35,348 bases of DNA, from NCBI RefSeq assembly GCF_016863435.1, contig NZ_BOOW01000062.1, positions 1-35,348 of the forward strand, in the 5' to 3' direction. A model generated the notes under the pieces. That model saw nothing but the letters and a program-made list of their open reading frames with translations. It had not been told where the DNA came from and did not search any database. The translations under genes were made by a program, and so were the position numbers. The stretch is from Sinosporangium siamense. Its GTDB lineage: Bacteria > Actinomycetota > Actinomycetes > Streptosporangiales > Streptosporangiaceae. Every line of letters begins with the position of its first letter. Position 1 is the first letter of the stretch. Positions 1 through 6,960 of this stretch are shown here, piece by piece.

Positions 1-183
1 CCGCACCGAGTAGGGGTACGGCGGCCGCGGTAGCGGCTCACCCCCACGTGCGTGGGGAAAACCAGGGATCTGCTGACCCTGGTCAGCGGCCTGCGGCTCA
101 CCCCCACGTGCGTGGGGAAAACCCCGTAATCGACGGCGTTCTCGACGAGCGCGGCGGCTCACCCCCACGTGCGTGGGGAAAAC
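1..183 (-). CRISPR. CRISPR array 1, cas2-proximal, open at the left edge
   Basis: Three 29-bp repeats lie at 34-62, 94-122 and 155-183, with spacers at 63-93 and 123-154. Bases 1-33 have spacer length, so the array probably continues outside the window. Read on the minus strand, the repeats end in the 8-nt handle GTGAGCCG and carry the stem CCCCAC-GCAC-GTGGGG, so crRNAs are made leftward, in the same direction as the cas operon. The repeat begins GTTTTCCCC where the large array has GTCCTCCCC. Only 13 bp separate the first repeat from the cas2 stop, leaving no room for an ordinary leader. Expression is therefore likely by read-through from the cas operon. Confidence 0.95.
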
Positions 184-196
184 ACTTCCCGACCTG

Positions 197-526
197 CTAG
201 TTCACAATCGCACTTGCAGTTTCTGATGTGTCGTCAGGCCCGGTGGCCGCGAACTTGATCAACTGCAAACCGTCGAAGTCGATCACATGACGGCGACGCC
301 GACCTGCCGTACGCATGGCGAAGCCCTGCTCGGTGTCCGCAGGGTGGATGAGGACCGCCAACCCGTCGCCGATACTCGCGCTGACTATCGACCAGAGCTC
401 GTCGCGAACCCGCGCCGACACGGTGCCGACGAAAAGCCCAGGACAAGGCTCGATGAGCCAGCGTGAAAGAGCTCCACCGACGTGGTCAGGGATCGCGGTC
501 GTCGAGATCATAACCATCGAGGCCAT
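197..526 (-). CDS. cas2: CRISPR-associated endoribonuclease Cas2, type I-E
   Basis: This 109-aa protein forms the Cas1-Cas2 integration complex that captures prespacers and inserts them at the leader end of an array. Its N-terminus (MVMISTTAIPDHVGGALSRW) and the following PGLFVGTVSARVRDELW have the Cas2e pattern: a first beta strand ending in T-T-A/V-P, then the region around PG-FVG. Length is normal for Cas2e. The start at 526 is preceded by GGAG at 6-nt spacing; an ATG at 517 is an alternative. The gene overlaps the end of cas1 by 41 nt and is last in the cas operon. The array begins 13 nt after its stop. Confidence 0.95.
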   Translation of the reverse strand: MASMVMISTTAIPDHVGGALSRWLIEPCPGLFVGTVSARVRDELWSIVSASIGDGLAVLIHPADTEQGFAMRTAGRRRRHVIDFDGLQLIKFAATGPDDTSETASAIVN

Positions 527-1511
527 CAGGTACTCCAGGGAAGGAATCGAAGCTCTCGGAGCCGTAGTTCACCCCTGCCGGGAGGGCACCCATCTGGGGA
601 TCCCATAGGTGGACTATGTCGCTACTCCGGTCGGAGAAAGCAGGGCTCTCGTTGCTCGGATCGATCAACGACTGGACGTCGGCGACGATCTTCGGCATGA
701 GCTTGAAGGCTTTGAAGTCTTCACGGAGGCGCCGCCGCGCATCACGCTCGGGATTGGCGGAGTCGTGCAGAGAGAATGCCAAGGGAATGGTCACGCGCGC
801 CTTATAGATGTCAGCGACATCGTAGACGAAGGCCATCTGGGTGCCGTTGTGGATGAAGCCCAGTGCCGGCGAGCAGCCCAGAGCCAGCACTGCGGCGTGG
901 ACCACGCCGTACATGCAGGAGTTGGCGCTGGACAGCGCCTTGTTAACAGGATCTTGGCTATCCCACGCTTCTGGGTCGTAGTTTCGCCTGAAGCGCTTGA
1001 TCCCATGTTTCGTGGTCAGCAGCTTGTACAGCGCCTTGATGCGTGCACCTTCCAGCCCACGGAGCTTTGCGAGAGAGGCTCCGACCGGCGCGGAGCCGAG
1101 GCCGAAACGCGCCTCGTACATTCGCACGGCGACGTCCAAGCGGCTCTTGTCGTCTGCCCAGGCGCGCACCTGCTTCTCAAGCCATGCGGTGGTCAGCGAG
1201 GCGGGCACGGTGCCCGAATACGTTCGCACCCCTCCCGCTCCAGTCCATACGACCGTGGTGCCGTGACGCGCGATCGTGGCCATGGCCGGCTGGGTGATCG
1301 ACGTACCCGGCCCTAGGAGAACACAGGCGAGGGCCGCCGTCGGAATGTATACGCGGTCGGTCCCCCGAGGAGACTCGACCTGAGCACAGACTCCCGTATC
1401 GTCCTGCACGATCCGCACAGCCTCGGTGTAGAGGAACGACAGCGAGTCGGCGATCCGCGGCAGCATCGCGAGCGTTGGAGCGGCGAGTTTACGTCGGGCG
1501 GCCCCTGTCAT
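486..1511 (-). CDS. cas1: CRISPR-associated endonuclease/integrase Cas1, type I-E
   Basis: This 341-aa protein is the metal-dependent integrase that joins prespacer 3' ends to the repeat. Expected catalytic features are visible: the acidic residue in LRGLEGARIKALY (about residue 145), the histidine in ALGFIHNGTQMAF, and aspartates in VYDVADIYK. The segment ANSCMYGVVHAAVLALG is characteristic of Cas1e. The ATG at 1511 overlaps the cas6e stop as ATGA, which fixes the start; a longer open frame upstream only shadows cas6e. The C-terminal tail rich in Asp/Gly/Ser is typical of I-E Cas1 and overlaps cas2. Confidence 0.96.
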   Translation of the reverse strand: MTGAARRKLAAPTLAMLPRIADSLSFLYTEAVRIVQDDTGVCAQVESPRGTDRVYIPTAALACVLLGPGTSITQPAMATIARHGTTVVWTGAGGVRTYSGTVPASLTTAWLEKQVRAWADDKSRLDVAVRMYEARFGLGSAPVGASLAKLRGLEGARIKALYKLLTTKHGIKRFRRNYDPEAWDSQDPVNKALSSANSCMYGVVHAAVLALGCSPALGFIHNGTQMAFVYDVADIYKARVTIPLAFSLHDSANPERDARRRLREDFKAFKLMPKIVADVQSLIDPSNESPAFSDRSSDIVHLWDPQMGALPAGVNYGSESFDSFPGVPDGLDGYDLDDRDP

Positions 1512-2134
1512 CGTTGCACCACAGCGAGGCTGAGCAAGCCACAGCCGTACGACTTGCCGCGGCCGACCCCCTGGAGAACGGCGATGCGTACGGCCGCCGG
1601 GTCGGTCACCACCGCGCTTCCGTCGAAGCGGACGACGGCGTGCCGTACTTTCTCCTTGGCCCTGATGTCCTTTTGGGACTGCGAGGATACGGTGGAGATG
1701 GCCAGGCCGTTGACGGCAGCGCGCGACACCCACCACTCCTCGGCTGCAGGGCCCCGCAGCGCCTTAATCTTTCCGGCGTCGGAACCGGCGCTCTTACCGA
1801 GGCGTTTGGAGGGGTTGGCGGCGATGCGATAGTGCACCACTGTGCCTTTCGCGAGCTGCCTCAGCAGGCTGTTCAGTTCACGAGTGGCGAGTTCCCCATA
1901 GCCGTCGGGGAGCCGAGAGAGATCGGGTTTGACGCCACACTGGACGAGGATTTGAAGGCCGGCCCGAGTGTCCTCGATGCGGAACAGGAGTGCGGCCTGT
2001 GCTCGCGCCTGCGCGCCCATCTCGTCAGGGACCAGCATCATCAACCGCTTGTGGAGCCGATCCAGGTCCGCCAGATCGCTGCTGACATCTCTTCGCCGCA
2101 GGTCCGGCATGATCCGGACCAGCCAGGTCGTCAC
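1508..2134 (-). CDS. cas6e: pre-crRNA endoribonuclease Cas6e (Cse3/CasE)
   Basis: This 208-aa protein cuts pre-crRNA at the 3' base of the repeat stem, leaving the 8-nt handle (here GTGAGCCG), and stays in Cascade on the crRNA 3' hairpin. A histidine at residue 28 (DLDRLHKRL) matches the position of the catalytic His of the family. The C-terminal glycine-rich loop GVGRGKSYGCGLLSLA is the Cas6 signature. It overlaps cas5e by 4 nt (ATGA) and cas1 by 4 nt. Its substrate hairpin is intact in nearly every repeat here, including the first repeat of the intergenic mini-CRISPR, which should therefore be processed. Confidence 0.95.
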   Translation of the reverse strand: MTTWLVRIMPDLRRRDVSSDLADLDRLHKRLMMLVPDEMGAQARAQAALLFRIEDTRAGLQILVQCGVKPDLSRLPDGYGELATRELNSLLRQLAKGTVVHYRIAANPSKRLGKSAGSDAGKIKALRGPAAEEWWVSRAAVNGLAISTVSSQSQKDIRAKEKVRHAVVRFDGSAVVTDPAAVRIAVLQGVGRGKSYGCGLLSLAVVQR

Positions 2135-2868
2135 GACTTCTCCTGCATGTAGATGGCCAGTTGCTCCCAGTAGGCGTCGCCGGTCATGTAAAGCTCTCTG
2201 GGGAGCACCCGAGTAGTGACGCTGACAGCGCGAATGCGATAGCGCCGGTTGTGGCGATGGAAGCTCACCGGTACATCGGCCAGCTCAGTGACTGTGTCGG
2301 CCGCGTCTACGGTGCCCTCGGTGACGAACTCCGCCGTGGGCTCATCCCTTTCTCGGAGTCGGCGCGCCATGGGTACCTTGCACTCCAGATGGGCAACGGG
2401 GTCGTCGACCTGGCGGAGCAGCAGCGGTTCGTCCGGAGGGCAGGAACGTCGCCCCAGGTATGGCTGCCAACGGGGATGGCGCAGCGCTTCGGCGAGTTCA
2501 CCCATTCGTTGCTCGGGGCCTTCGACGGCGACGGTGAACACCGCGTCCGCCAGATACTGCCGTCGGGTGACGATCGTGGCTGACTCACGTGAGCGATAGG
2601 TGCCGTCGGGACGCGGCACACCGCGAGGTAGTCCCCCGCCAACGGTGTGGAAGTCGAGCATGTGCACGCCGGGCCGATCGATGCGAACGGTGAAGCGCAG
2701 TTTCTCGTACGGCACGAGCAAGCCTCCGCGCTCCACTCCTTCGGCGCACGCCAGCAGGCCGATGAGACCGGATCGGGTGGGAAAGCGTAGGCTGTCGCGC
2801 TGGTTGAATACGCTGTGCTCTCCCCAGGACTGCATTGGACCGGCGAGCCGCAGCACCAGACCGCTCAT
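2131..2868 (-). CDS. cas5e: Cascade subunit Cas5e (CasD)
   Basis: This 245-aa RAMP protein caps the 5' handle of the crRNA in type I-E Cascade and contacts Cse1. The N-terminus LVLRLAGPMQSWGEHSVFNQ followed by FPTRSGLIGLLACAEG is diagnostic: the first RAMP strand, the GPMQSWG motif, and the T-x-SG-hhGLLA helix. Length is normal. It is coupled by 4-nt overlaps to cas7e upstream (2865-2868) and cas6e downstream (2131-2134), indicating stoichiometric translation of the complex. Confidence 0.95.
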   Translation of the reverse strand: MSGLVLRLAGPMQSWGEHSVFNQRDSLRFPTRSGLIGLLACAEGVERGGLLVPYEKLRFTVRIDRPGVHMLDFHTVGGGLPRGVPRPDGTYRSRESATIVTRRQYLADAVFTVAVEGPEQRMGELAEALRHPRWQPYLGRRSCPPDEPLLLRQVDDPVAHLECKVPMARRLRERDEPTAEFVTEGTVDAADTVTELADVPVSFHRHNRRYRIRAVSVTTRVLPRELYMTGDAYWEQLAIYMQEKS

Positions 2869-3989
2869 GCCTGGCTTTCCCGGAAAGCGGCCGTGACGGC
2901 GCCTTCGATCAGCTCAGCAAAAGAACCGACCTGGCTTCCCAGGTTGTCCAGAGGCTTCTCATCGACGGAGGCATAACCGCTGTGGACAATGCCGCTGTCG
3001 CCCCACAGCTTCTGCAGGCGGCCCGCGTGGTGGGCCAGTTGTCTGCGCGAGGGGGTGGCGATTCCGTGCTCGGGCCGGACGGGCGCCTCGAAGGCTGCGG
3101 CGAGGGAGATCGGCCGGTCACCGCGCAGCGCAATGTGCACCAGGTCAGGCAGGGTGTTGGCGGCTGAGGAGGTCTGCTTGCCCGTCGGCAGAGAAGAGAC
3201 GAATGCCCGTAGGAACTCGCTCGTCAGCTCCTGCGCCATTGTGCTGTCACCACCGAGGTTGCCCACCAGGCCATCGAGATCGAGACTGGCATACCGGTAA
3301 AACACCCCGGCGCTGAACTCGGCGCTGTTCATGTGCCCACTGCCGACCGCGTCTGGGGGCAGGCAGTCGTCGACCGCGGTGAAGAAGTCGATCTCCGGTG
3401 CGACCTCATGGGTAGTGAACGCGTGGGCCACCTGGACGACACCGTCGACTCCGGCGCCCGGCAGTTCGGCGAGCATCCTGCCGAACAGATTGATGACTCC
3501 ATTGCGCTCCGACAGGATGGGCGCGACATGCTCGGGGGTGAGAACGGCCTTCGGCTTTTTGACGCCCACCGTCTGCTCGATCGCCTCCCGGTGCATCTCG
3601 GCCAGGTCGGCGAGAGCGTCGAGCGCGGTTTTCGGGAGGTACAGCAGAACCGAGGTCCCGCCCTTGTCCTCCAATTTGAGACCGTCCTTCTTGTTGGCCG
3701 ACAGGACTATCTGCGCCCCTGCCGCCAGGGCCGCGTCCTCCGACCACCCTCGTTCCTGGAGCCGGGAGGCCACTTCGGCGGGCACCCGTCGGGTACGCAC
3801 CGCCGGATCGCCGATAGCGCGCTCGACGTCGAGGCGGACGGCGCGCTTCCAGCACTGACTCGAAACACGTGTCCGGGTCGCTCCGCCGTACACCATGCTC
3901 TTAGGCGAGCCGAGATCGTCGCGATTGAGATTCGAGAACGGCACGGTCTGGAGTACGTGCACATCGAGGTATCGGGGGGTGGGGGTCAT
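2865..3989 (-). CDS. cas7e: Cascade backbone subunit Cas7e (Cse4/CasC)
   Basis: This 374-aa protein polymerises as six copies along the crRNA spacer and flips out every sixth base, which is relevant to the mismatch pattern of the intergenic guide. The N-terminus LDVHVLQTVPFSNLNRDDLG plus GGATRTRVSSQCWKRAVR is the family hallmark. The middle carries FTTHEVAPEIDFFTAVDD and the AEFSAGVFYRYASLDLDGL strand conserved in Cas7e. It starts at an ATG overlapping the cse2 stop (TAATG, 3989) and ends overlapping cas5e. No lesion is seen. Confidence 0.96.
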   Translation of the reverse strand: MTPTPRYLDVHVLQTVPFSNLNRDDLGSPKSMVYGGATRTRVSSQCWKRAVRLDVERAIGDPAVRTRRVPAEVASRLQERGWSEDAALAAGAQIVLSANKKDGLKLEDKGGTSVLLYLPKTALDALADLAEMHREAIEQTVGVKKPKAVLTPEHVAPILSERNGVINLFGRMLAELPGAGVDGVVQVAHAFTTHEVAPEIDFFTAVDDCLPPDAVGSGHMNSAEFSAGVFYRYASLDLDGLVGNLGGDSTMAQELTSEFLRAFVSSLPTGKQTSSAANTLPDLVHIALRGDRPISLAAAFEAPVRPEHGIATPSRRQLAHHAGRLQKLWGDSGIVHSGYASVDEKPLDNLGSQVGSFAELIEGAVTAAFRESQA

Positions 3990-4609
3990 TATTCCTCGTT
4001 CTCTGAGTTGGCGTTATCGACGGTGAGACTGATAGTGCGGTGGAAGTCCTGAATCCATCGCTTGACGACTCGGTCGCGGCCATGTCCCCATCGGCTGAGA
4101 TCGATCAGAAGGCGGCCCCAGTCCGGGGTAAGCTCCTTGGCGGTCAACTGACGGACGAGGCCGGGCAGTTGCCGGTGCAGGCCGGTTACGTCCTGGCGAC
4201 AGAGCAGAAGCAGGCGGGCTTCCGTCGTGTCTAGGTTGAGCTTTTTGTCCCGTACGGCAAGGCCGAGCGTTTCTCCAAGGCTGGCCGTAGGGCGCTCCGA
4301 CTTCTTCTCCTCCTCCGTAGGCACTTCCGGAGGGGCGGGGAGCTCGCTCGCCGGTTTCTCAGCACGGCGGTTGGCAGGTTGGGCGGCGATCAGGGCGGCG
4401 ATCGAATAGTAGGCACTTTCGACGGCTCGGCTCGGCAGGGCCGGGAGCCAAGGAACGACCGTCGCATGGGCCTTGAGAACCATCGGGTCCTCCACCGGTC
4501 TGCCTATGCTTCTGCGTAAGGCGGAACGCCGTCCAGGGTCGCTCGAAATCCTTGTGCTGAGGTGGGCGACATACCTGTCGGCCGTCGCAATCGAAGGGAT
4601 CGAGCTCAC
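3989..4609 (-). CDS. cse2: Cascade small subunit Cse2 (CasB)
   Basis: This 206-aa, largely helical protein forms a dimer in the belly of type I-E Cascade and stabilises the displaced strand of the R-loop. Recognition rests on position between cse1 and cas7e, length, and weak family features such as AYYSIAALIAAQP, LGLAVRDKKLNLDTTEARLL and the C-terminal WGRLLIDLSRWGHGRDRVVKRWIQDF. A charged, proline-rich insert near residues 80-110 varies in actinobacterial members. Its TAA overlaps the cas7e ATG by one base, and it starts 9 nt after the cse1 stop. Confidence 0.92.
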   Translation of the reverse strand: MSSIPSIATADRYVAHLSTRISSDPGRRSALRRSIGRPVEDPMVLKAHATVVPWLPALPSRAVESAYYSIAALIAAQPANRRAEKPASELPAPPEVPTEEEKKSERPTASLGETLGLAVRDKKLNLDTTEARLLLLCRQDVTGLHRQLPGLVRQLTAKELTPDWGRLLIDLSRWGHGRDRVVKRWIQDFHRTISLTVDNANSENEE

Positions 4610-4618
4610 TCGCGCTCC

Positions 4619-6151
4619 TTATGCATGTTGTGGTCTGCTGGTAAAAGGAACCTGCCTGAAGATCAGGCCTCGCTTGAGCTCGATCGCTCGTTTGACGCGA
4701 GGCAGCGAACCCGCGCTGTTCGTCACCTCGTCGTATACGTTCAGTGCCAGCCTCAGGAAGTCGTTGACTGGGCTATCGAAATCGCGGCCACGTATCCGGC
4801 GCCAGAAGATCTGTTCAGCACGTATCCAGTAGCGGAAGGCTCCTTGCGCCGGCCAGGGCCCCTTCGGGATGTCCCTACGCTGTGCCTTGCCATCTCCATT
4901 GGACGGGTCGTTGATCGCCTCCCAGACCATGCGCAGAGCCCATTCCAGGTTCCGTTCCACAGTCTCCGCCGCTTGCCGCATCTGACTGATCGCCCGAGCG
5001 ACCTGCGTCTCGTTCGCCAAGGCCAGCAGCGCCGGGGTGACGCCGACGGTCCACTCTTTGTCTCTGGTCTGGCCGTCCTGGTCGAAGCCGAAAGCTCGGA
5101 CCTGCAGCGTCGACAGCAGCGTTCCGCGCATGTCCTCGACTGCGGCCAGCACGGCGGGTCGGCGACGCCCTTCATCGCCGACGTCCTCGAGGATCAGCGA
5201 GTCGAAGTCCCGCCACAGCGCTCGACTCGCATCGGCCTGCCGAGCGTAGTAGGCGCCTTCCTTGTTCTGCTGATACACCAGGTAGGGGTCATCAGCTGGC
5301 AGCTCGCGGTTGCGCCACGCCCACGTGATCCAGGCGTTGACGACCGAGTTTTCATCGGCGGAGGGCTCTAGCAACACCGCATGCTGAAACCGTCCCGTCA
5401 GGACGCCGCCGAGCCCACTGGGCTTTGGCGGAACGCTCAACGGGTTTGGGAGCTCATCGGTTTCCCAGGGGGCCAAGTCGGCTCCGCCCCGGTCGTAGCG
5501 GTACGCCGGAGGGATCCCGGCGATCAGCGACTCGAAGAGGGTACTGCCCAGCGGATGAAACGAGATCGTTCTGCGCAGAGGCCCGGCCTTGGAGTTGCCT
5601 GCGGAAGTCTCGGCGACCGTTCGCGGTGTGCACTGCCCCGATGGGCCGTAGTAGAGCTGTGTCAGCAGGTGGAAGACAGCTTCTTCGGCGGGCAGCGGCG
5701 GCGGGTCAAAAGCCGTCGCATGGTTGAACCACACTTGGTTGTTGCCGGCGGGCCGGGACATGACCAGTTTGTTGATACCTGAACTGCCCTTGCACTCCTG
5801 CCTGAGCCGAGGATCCTGCAGCCACGGCCGGTACTGGTCAAAGAGATTGAAACGTCCCGAGAGTTTCCCAAAGTACTTCCTCAGCTCTTCCGGGTCGAAA
5901 CGGCCGCCCTCAAGCACTTTCTCCTGGCGTGCACTCCACTCATCGGCTGGAAGTGTCATGTCGTCGAGGCCGGTCACCCGTGCTGCGATCACGGTCAGCA
6001 CTCGCCATAGCCCTGAGGCGGCCGGAGGTGGAGATGCCTCGATATCGGTCAGCTCGTGCGCGGATGCAAACAGTTCGCGGAGCCCGACCACGGAGCGTGT
6101 GTCACCAGCGCGGACAGGTAGCCAGTCACGGGACAGCAGGTCAAACGGCAT
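4619..6151 (-). CDS. cse1: Cascade large subunit Cse1 (Cas8e/CasA)
   Basis: This 510-aa protein recognises the PAM, starts target melting and recruits Cas3. The N-terminus FDLLSRDWLPVRAGDTRSVVGLREL and the block FNHATAFDPPPLPAEEAVFH fit Cas8e. The C-terminal part, from about residue 370, is the expected four-helix bundle. It is the first gene of the operon. A consensus promoter lies about 190 nt upstream (6376-6348), so its mRNA would have a long 5' leader running antisense through the mini-CRISPR at 6247-6330. Only a weak Shine-Dalgarno (AAAGGG, about 8 nt from ATG) is seen. Confidence 0.95.
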   Translation of the reverse strand: MPFDLLSRDWLPVRAGDTRSVVGLRELFASAHELTDIEASPPPAASGLWRVLTVIAARVTGLDDMTLPADEWSARQEKVLEGGRFDPEELRKYFGKLSGRFNLFDQYRPWLQDPRLRQECKGSSGINKLVMSRPAGNNQVWFNHATAFDPPPLPAEEAVFHLLTQLYYGPSGQCTPRTVAETSAGNSKAGPLRRTISFHPLGSTLFESLIAGIPPAYRYDRGGADLAPWETDELPNPLSVPPKPSGLGGVLTGRFQHAVLLEPSADENSVVNAWITWAWRNRELPADDPYLVYQQNKEGAYYARQADASRALWRDFDSLILEDVGDEGRRRPAVLAAVEDMRGTLLSTLQVRAFGFDQDGQTRDKEWTVGVTPALLALANETQVARAISQMRQAAETVERNLEWALRMVWEAINDPSNGDGKAQRRDIPKGPWPAQGAFRYWIRAEQIFWRRIRGRDFDSPVNDFLRLALNVYDEVTNSAGSLPRVKRAIELKRGLIFRQVPFTSRPQHA

Positions 6152-6246
6152 GGTGATTGCCCTTTGTGAAGTTGATGTTCACTGGTCCGCCTTCATGAAG
6201 GGGGGCGAAGAGAGCGACTGCGGAGTAGGGCATCATGGTCTGGGTC

Positions 6247-6330
6247 TACCTTCCTCATTCGATGAGGGTGAGCCGCAGTTCAGCAGCCTCTGGGGCGAAA
6301 CTGCCGCGTCCTCCCCACGCACGTGGGGGT
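6247..6330 (+). ncRNA. Solitary mini-CRISPR encoding a CreR/CreA-like crRNA guide (candidate)
   Basis: Seen: 6247-6275 aligns to the array repeat with its last ten bases identical. Its stem has changed but is restored by pairing (CCTCAT-TCG-ATGAGG in place of CCCCAC-GCAC-GTGGGG), and the 8-nt handle GTGAGCCG is exact (6268-6275). A 32-nt spacer-like stretch follows (6276-6307), the same length as array spacers. 6308-6330 then matches the first 23 bases of the array repeat, including its stem, and the handle part is lost. Cas6e cutting would give a standard 61-nt crRNA-like RNA. Known: degenerate repeat units of this form beside cas genes are the hallmark of CreA and CreR guides, which direct Cascade to partly matching promoters. 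Inferred: this RNA represses cas transcription. TACCTT at 6247-6252 could be a -10 box; no convincing -35 was found. Confidence 0.82.
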
Positions 6331-6347
6331 CTGATCACTGGGAGATC

Positions 6348-6376
6348 AACCTAACGGGCCGGTCGTGTTTCGTCAA
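6348..6376 (-). promoter_or_regulatory. Predicted promoter of the cse1-cas2 operon
   Basis: On the minus strand, TTGACG (6376-6371) and TAGGTT (6353-6348) are separated by exactly 17 bp. This fits the actinobacterial principal sigma factor consensus (TTGACN and TAGRRT-like boxes). Initiation would fall near 6341. The -35 box touches the AAG of guide-matching site 1 (6376-6378), so Cascade bound there would overlap or abut polymerase contacts. Confidence 0.75.
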
Positions 6377-6395
6377 AGCAGTTGAGTAGGCTCTG
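6376..6395 (+). promoter_or_regulatory. Guide-matching site 1 (PAM plus seed match) at the cas promoter
   Basis: The 20 bases AAGCAGTTGAGTAGGCTCTG consist of a PAM-like AAG and a 17-nt stretch. That stretch matches pseudo-spacer positions 1-17 at 14 of 17 positions, with mismatches at 6, 9 and 12. Beyond position 17 the match is near random. Full pairing of seed positions 1-5, 7 and 8 with limited total pairing is what is expected for binding without Cas3 destruction. Confidence 0.8.
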
Positions 6396-6437
6396 TAAGC
6401 CAGTGAATCCCGAGGCTCTTAGCAGCAGGCCTTCCGC

Positions 6438-6457
6438 AAGCAGTTGAGGAGGTTCTG
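6438..6457 (+). promoter_or_regulatory. Guide-matching site 2 (PAM plus seed match)
   Basis: AAGCAGTTGAGGAGGTTCTG is 18/20 identical to site 1 and lies 62 bp from it in the same orientation. It matches pseudo-spacer positions 1-17 at 13 of 17 (mismatches at 6, 9, 12 and 13), again directly after AAG. It contains a GAGGAGG ribosome binding site ending 5 nt before an ATG, so Cascade bound here would sit on the start of the small ORF at 6458. Confidence 0.75.
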
Positions 6458-6586
6458 ATGGGTGATACTGCAAGCGTCATCGGCGAGTGGTTCGGCTTGA
6501 ATGCAGCTTGCGCTACCCCTCGGAGTTCAGTAGTCTCGCGCCCGTTGATCGCGATCACGCGGATGCCCTCGGGGGCGACCAGTTGA
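6458..6586 (+). CDS. Small ORF under guide-matching site 2; candidate CreT-like element
   Basis: A 42-codon ORF (begins MGDTASVIGEWFGLNAAC) starts 5 nt after a near-perfect Shine-Dalgarno (GAGGAGG, 6446-6452) and ends at TGA 6584-6586. I do not recognise the peptide and see no membrane segment or motif. Codon use is mixed, and an antisense frame over the same bases looks about equally coding, so it may not be a real protein gene. Its interest is placement: a homologue of the cas-promoter guide site covers its ribosome binding site. In CreTA modules the guide RNA holds down a small toxic RNA or peptide in the same way. Whether this is toxic is unknown. Confidence 0.35.
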   Translation: MGDTASVIGEWFGLNAACATPRSSVVSRPLIAITRMPSGATS

Positions 6587-6749
6587 TCGGTCGGTGCATC
6601 CTCGGCTGCCCTGCTATGAGTCCCGGGAGGAACAGCGGATGTCCGAGCCGACACCGGAGAGGCGAGGTCGCGGCTGGATCCCACCAGTCGGAGAGTGCGT
6701 TGCCCTTGCAATCAGGGGCGTGCTCATCGTCGTCGAGTGGGTGGTTAGG
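6587..6749. other. Unassigned intergenic DNA between cas3 and cse1
   Basis: No gene can be supported here. A minus-strand frame over about 6480-6600 (reading VAPEGIRVIAINGRE) has G/C-rich third positions and could be the remnant of a lost gene, but it has no recognisable domain and would run through the cas promoter. The long plus-strand frame 6487-7032 has no start signal or domain and runs into cas3. Confidence 0.4.
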
Positions 6750-6786
6750 AGTCTCGGGCCAGGTACGTGACCCCTGGCCCGAGACT
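6750..6786 (-). terminator. Hairpin terminator downstream of cas3
   Basis: A perfect 14-bp inverted repeat (AGTCTCGGGCCAGG at 6750-6763 and its complement at 6773-6786) encloses a 9-nt loop, with no T-run, as is common in actinobacteria. It lies 174 nt after the cas3 stop and before the cas promoter. It would separate cas3 from the cse1 operon and could also stop rightward transcription of the small ORF. Confidence 0.75.
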
Positions 6787-6960
6787 TCTGAGGTGCGCGG
6801 GCCCCGTCCAGGCCTACAAGCGGGCGGGGCTCGACGCATGCCGTACACACTGTACGCCGGGCGCCAAATTGTGTGCACCGGATGTCGATCACTTTGCGAC
6901 ATCGGACGCAGTCGTTGTGAGGCCACTGGCTGCTCTCCTATGCGATTGCCGTGTGCCGCT

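Noticed and set aside
486-1736. Longer cas1 start at 1736
   Set aside because: The first 75 codons only shadow cas6e; the ATG at 1511 with ATGA overlap and normal Cas1 start is better.
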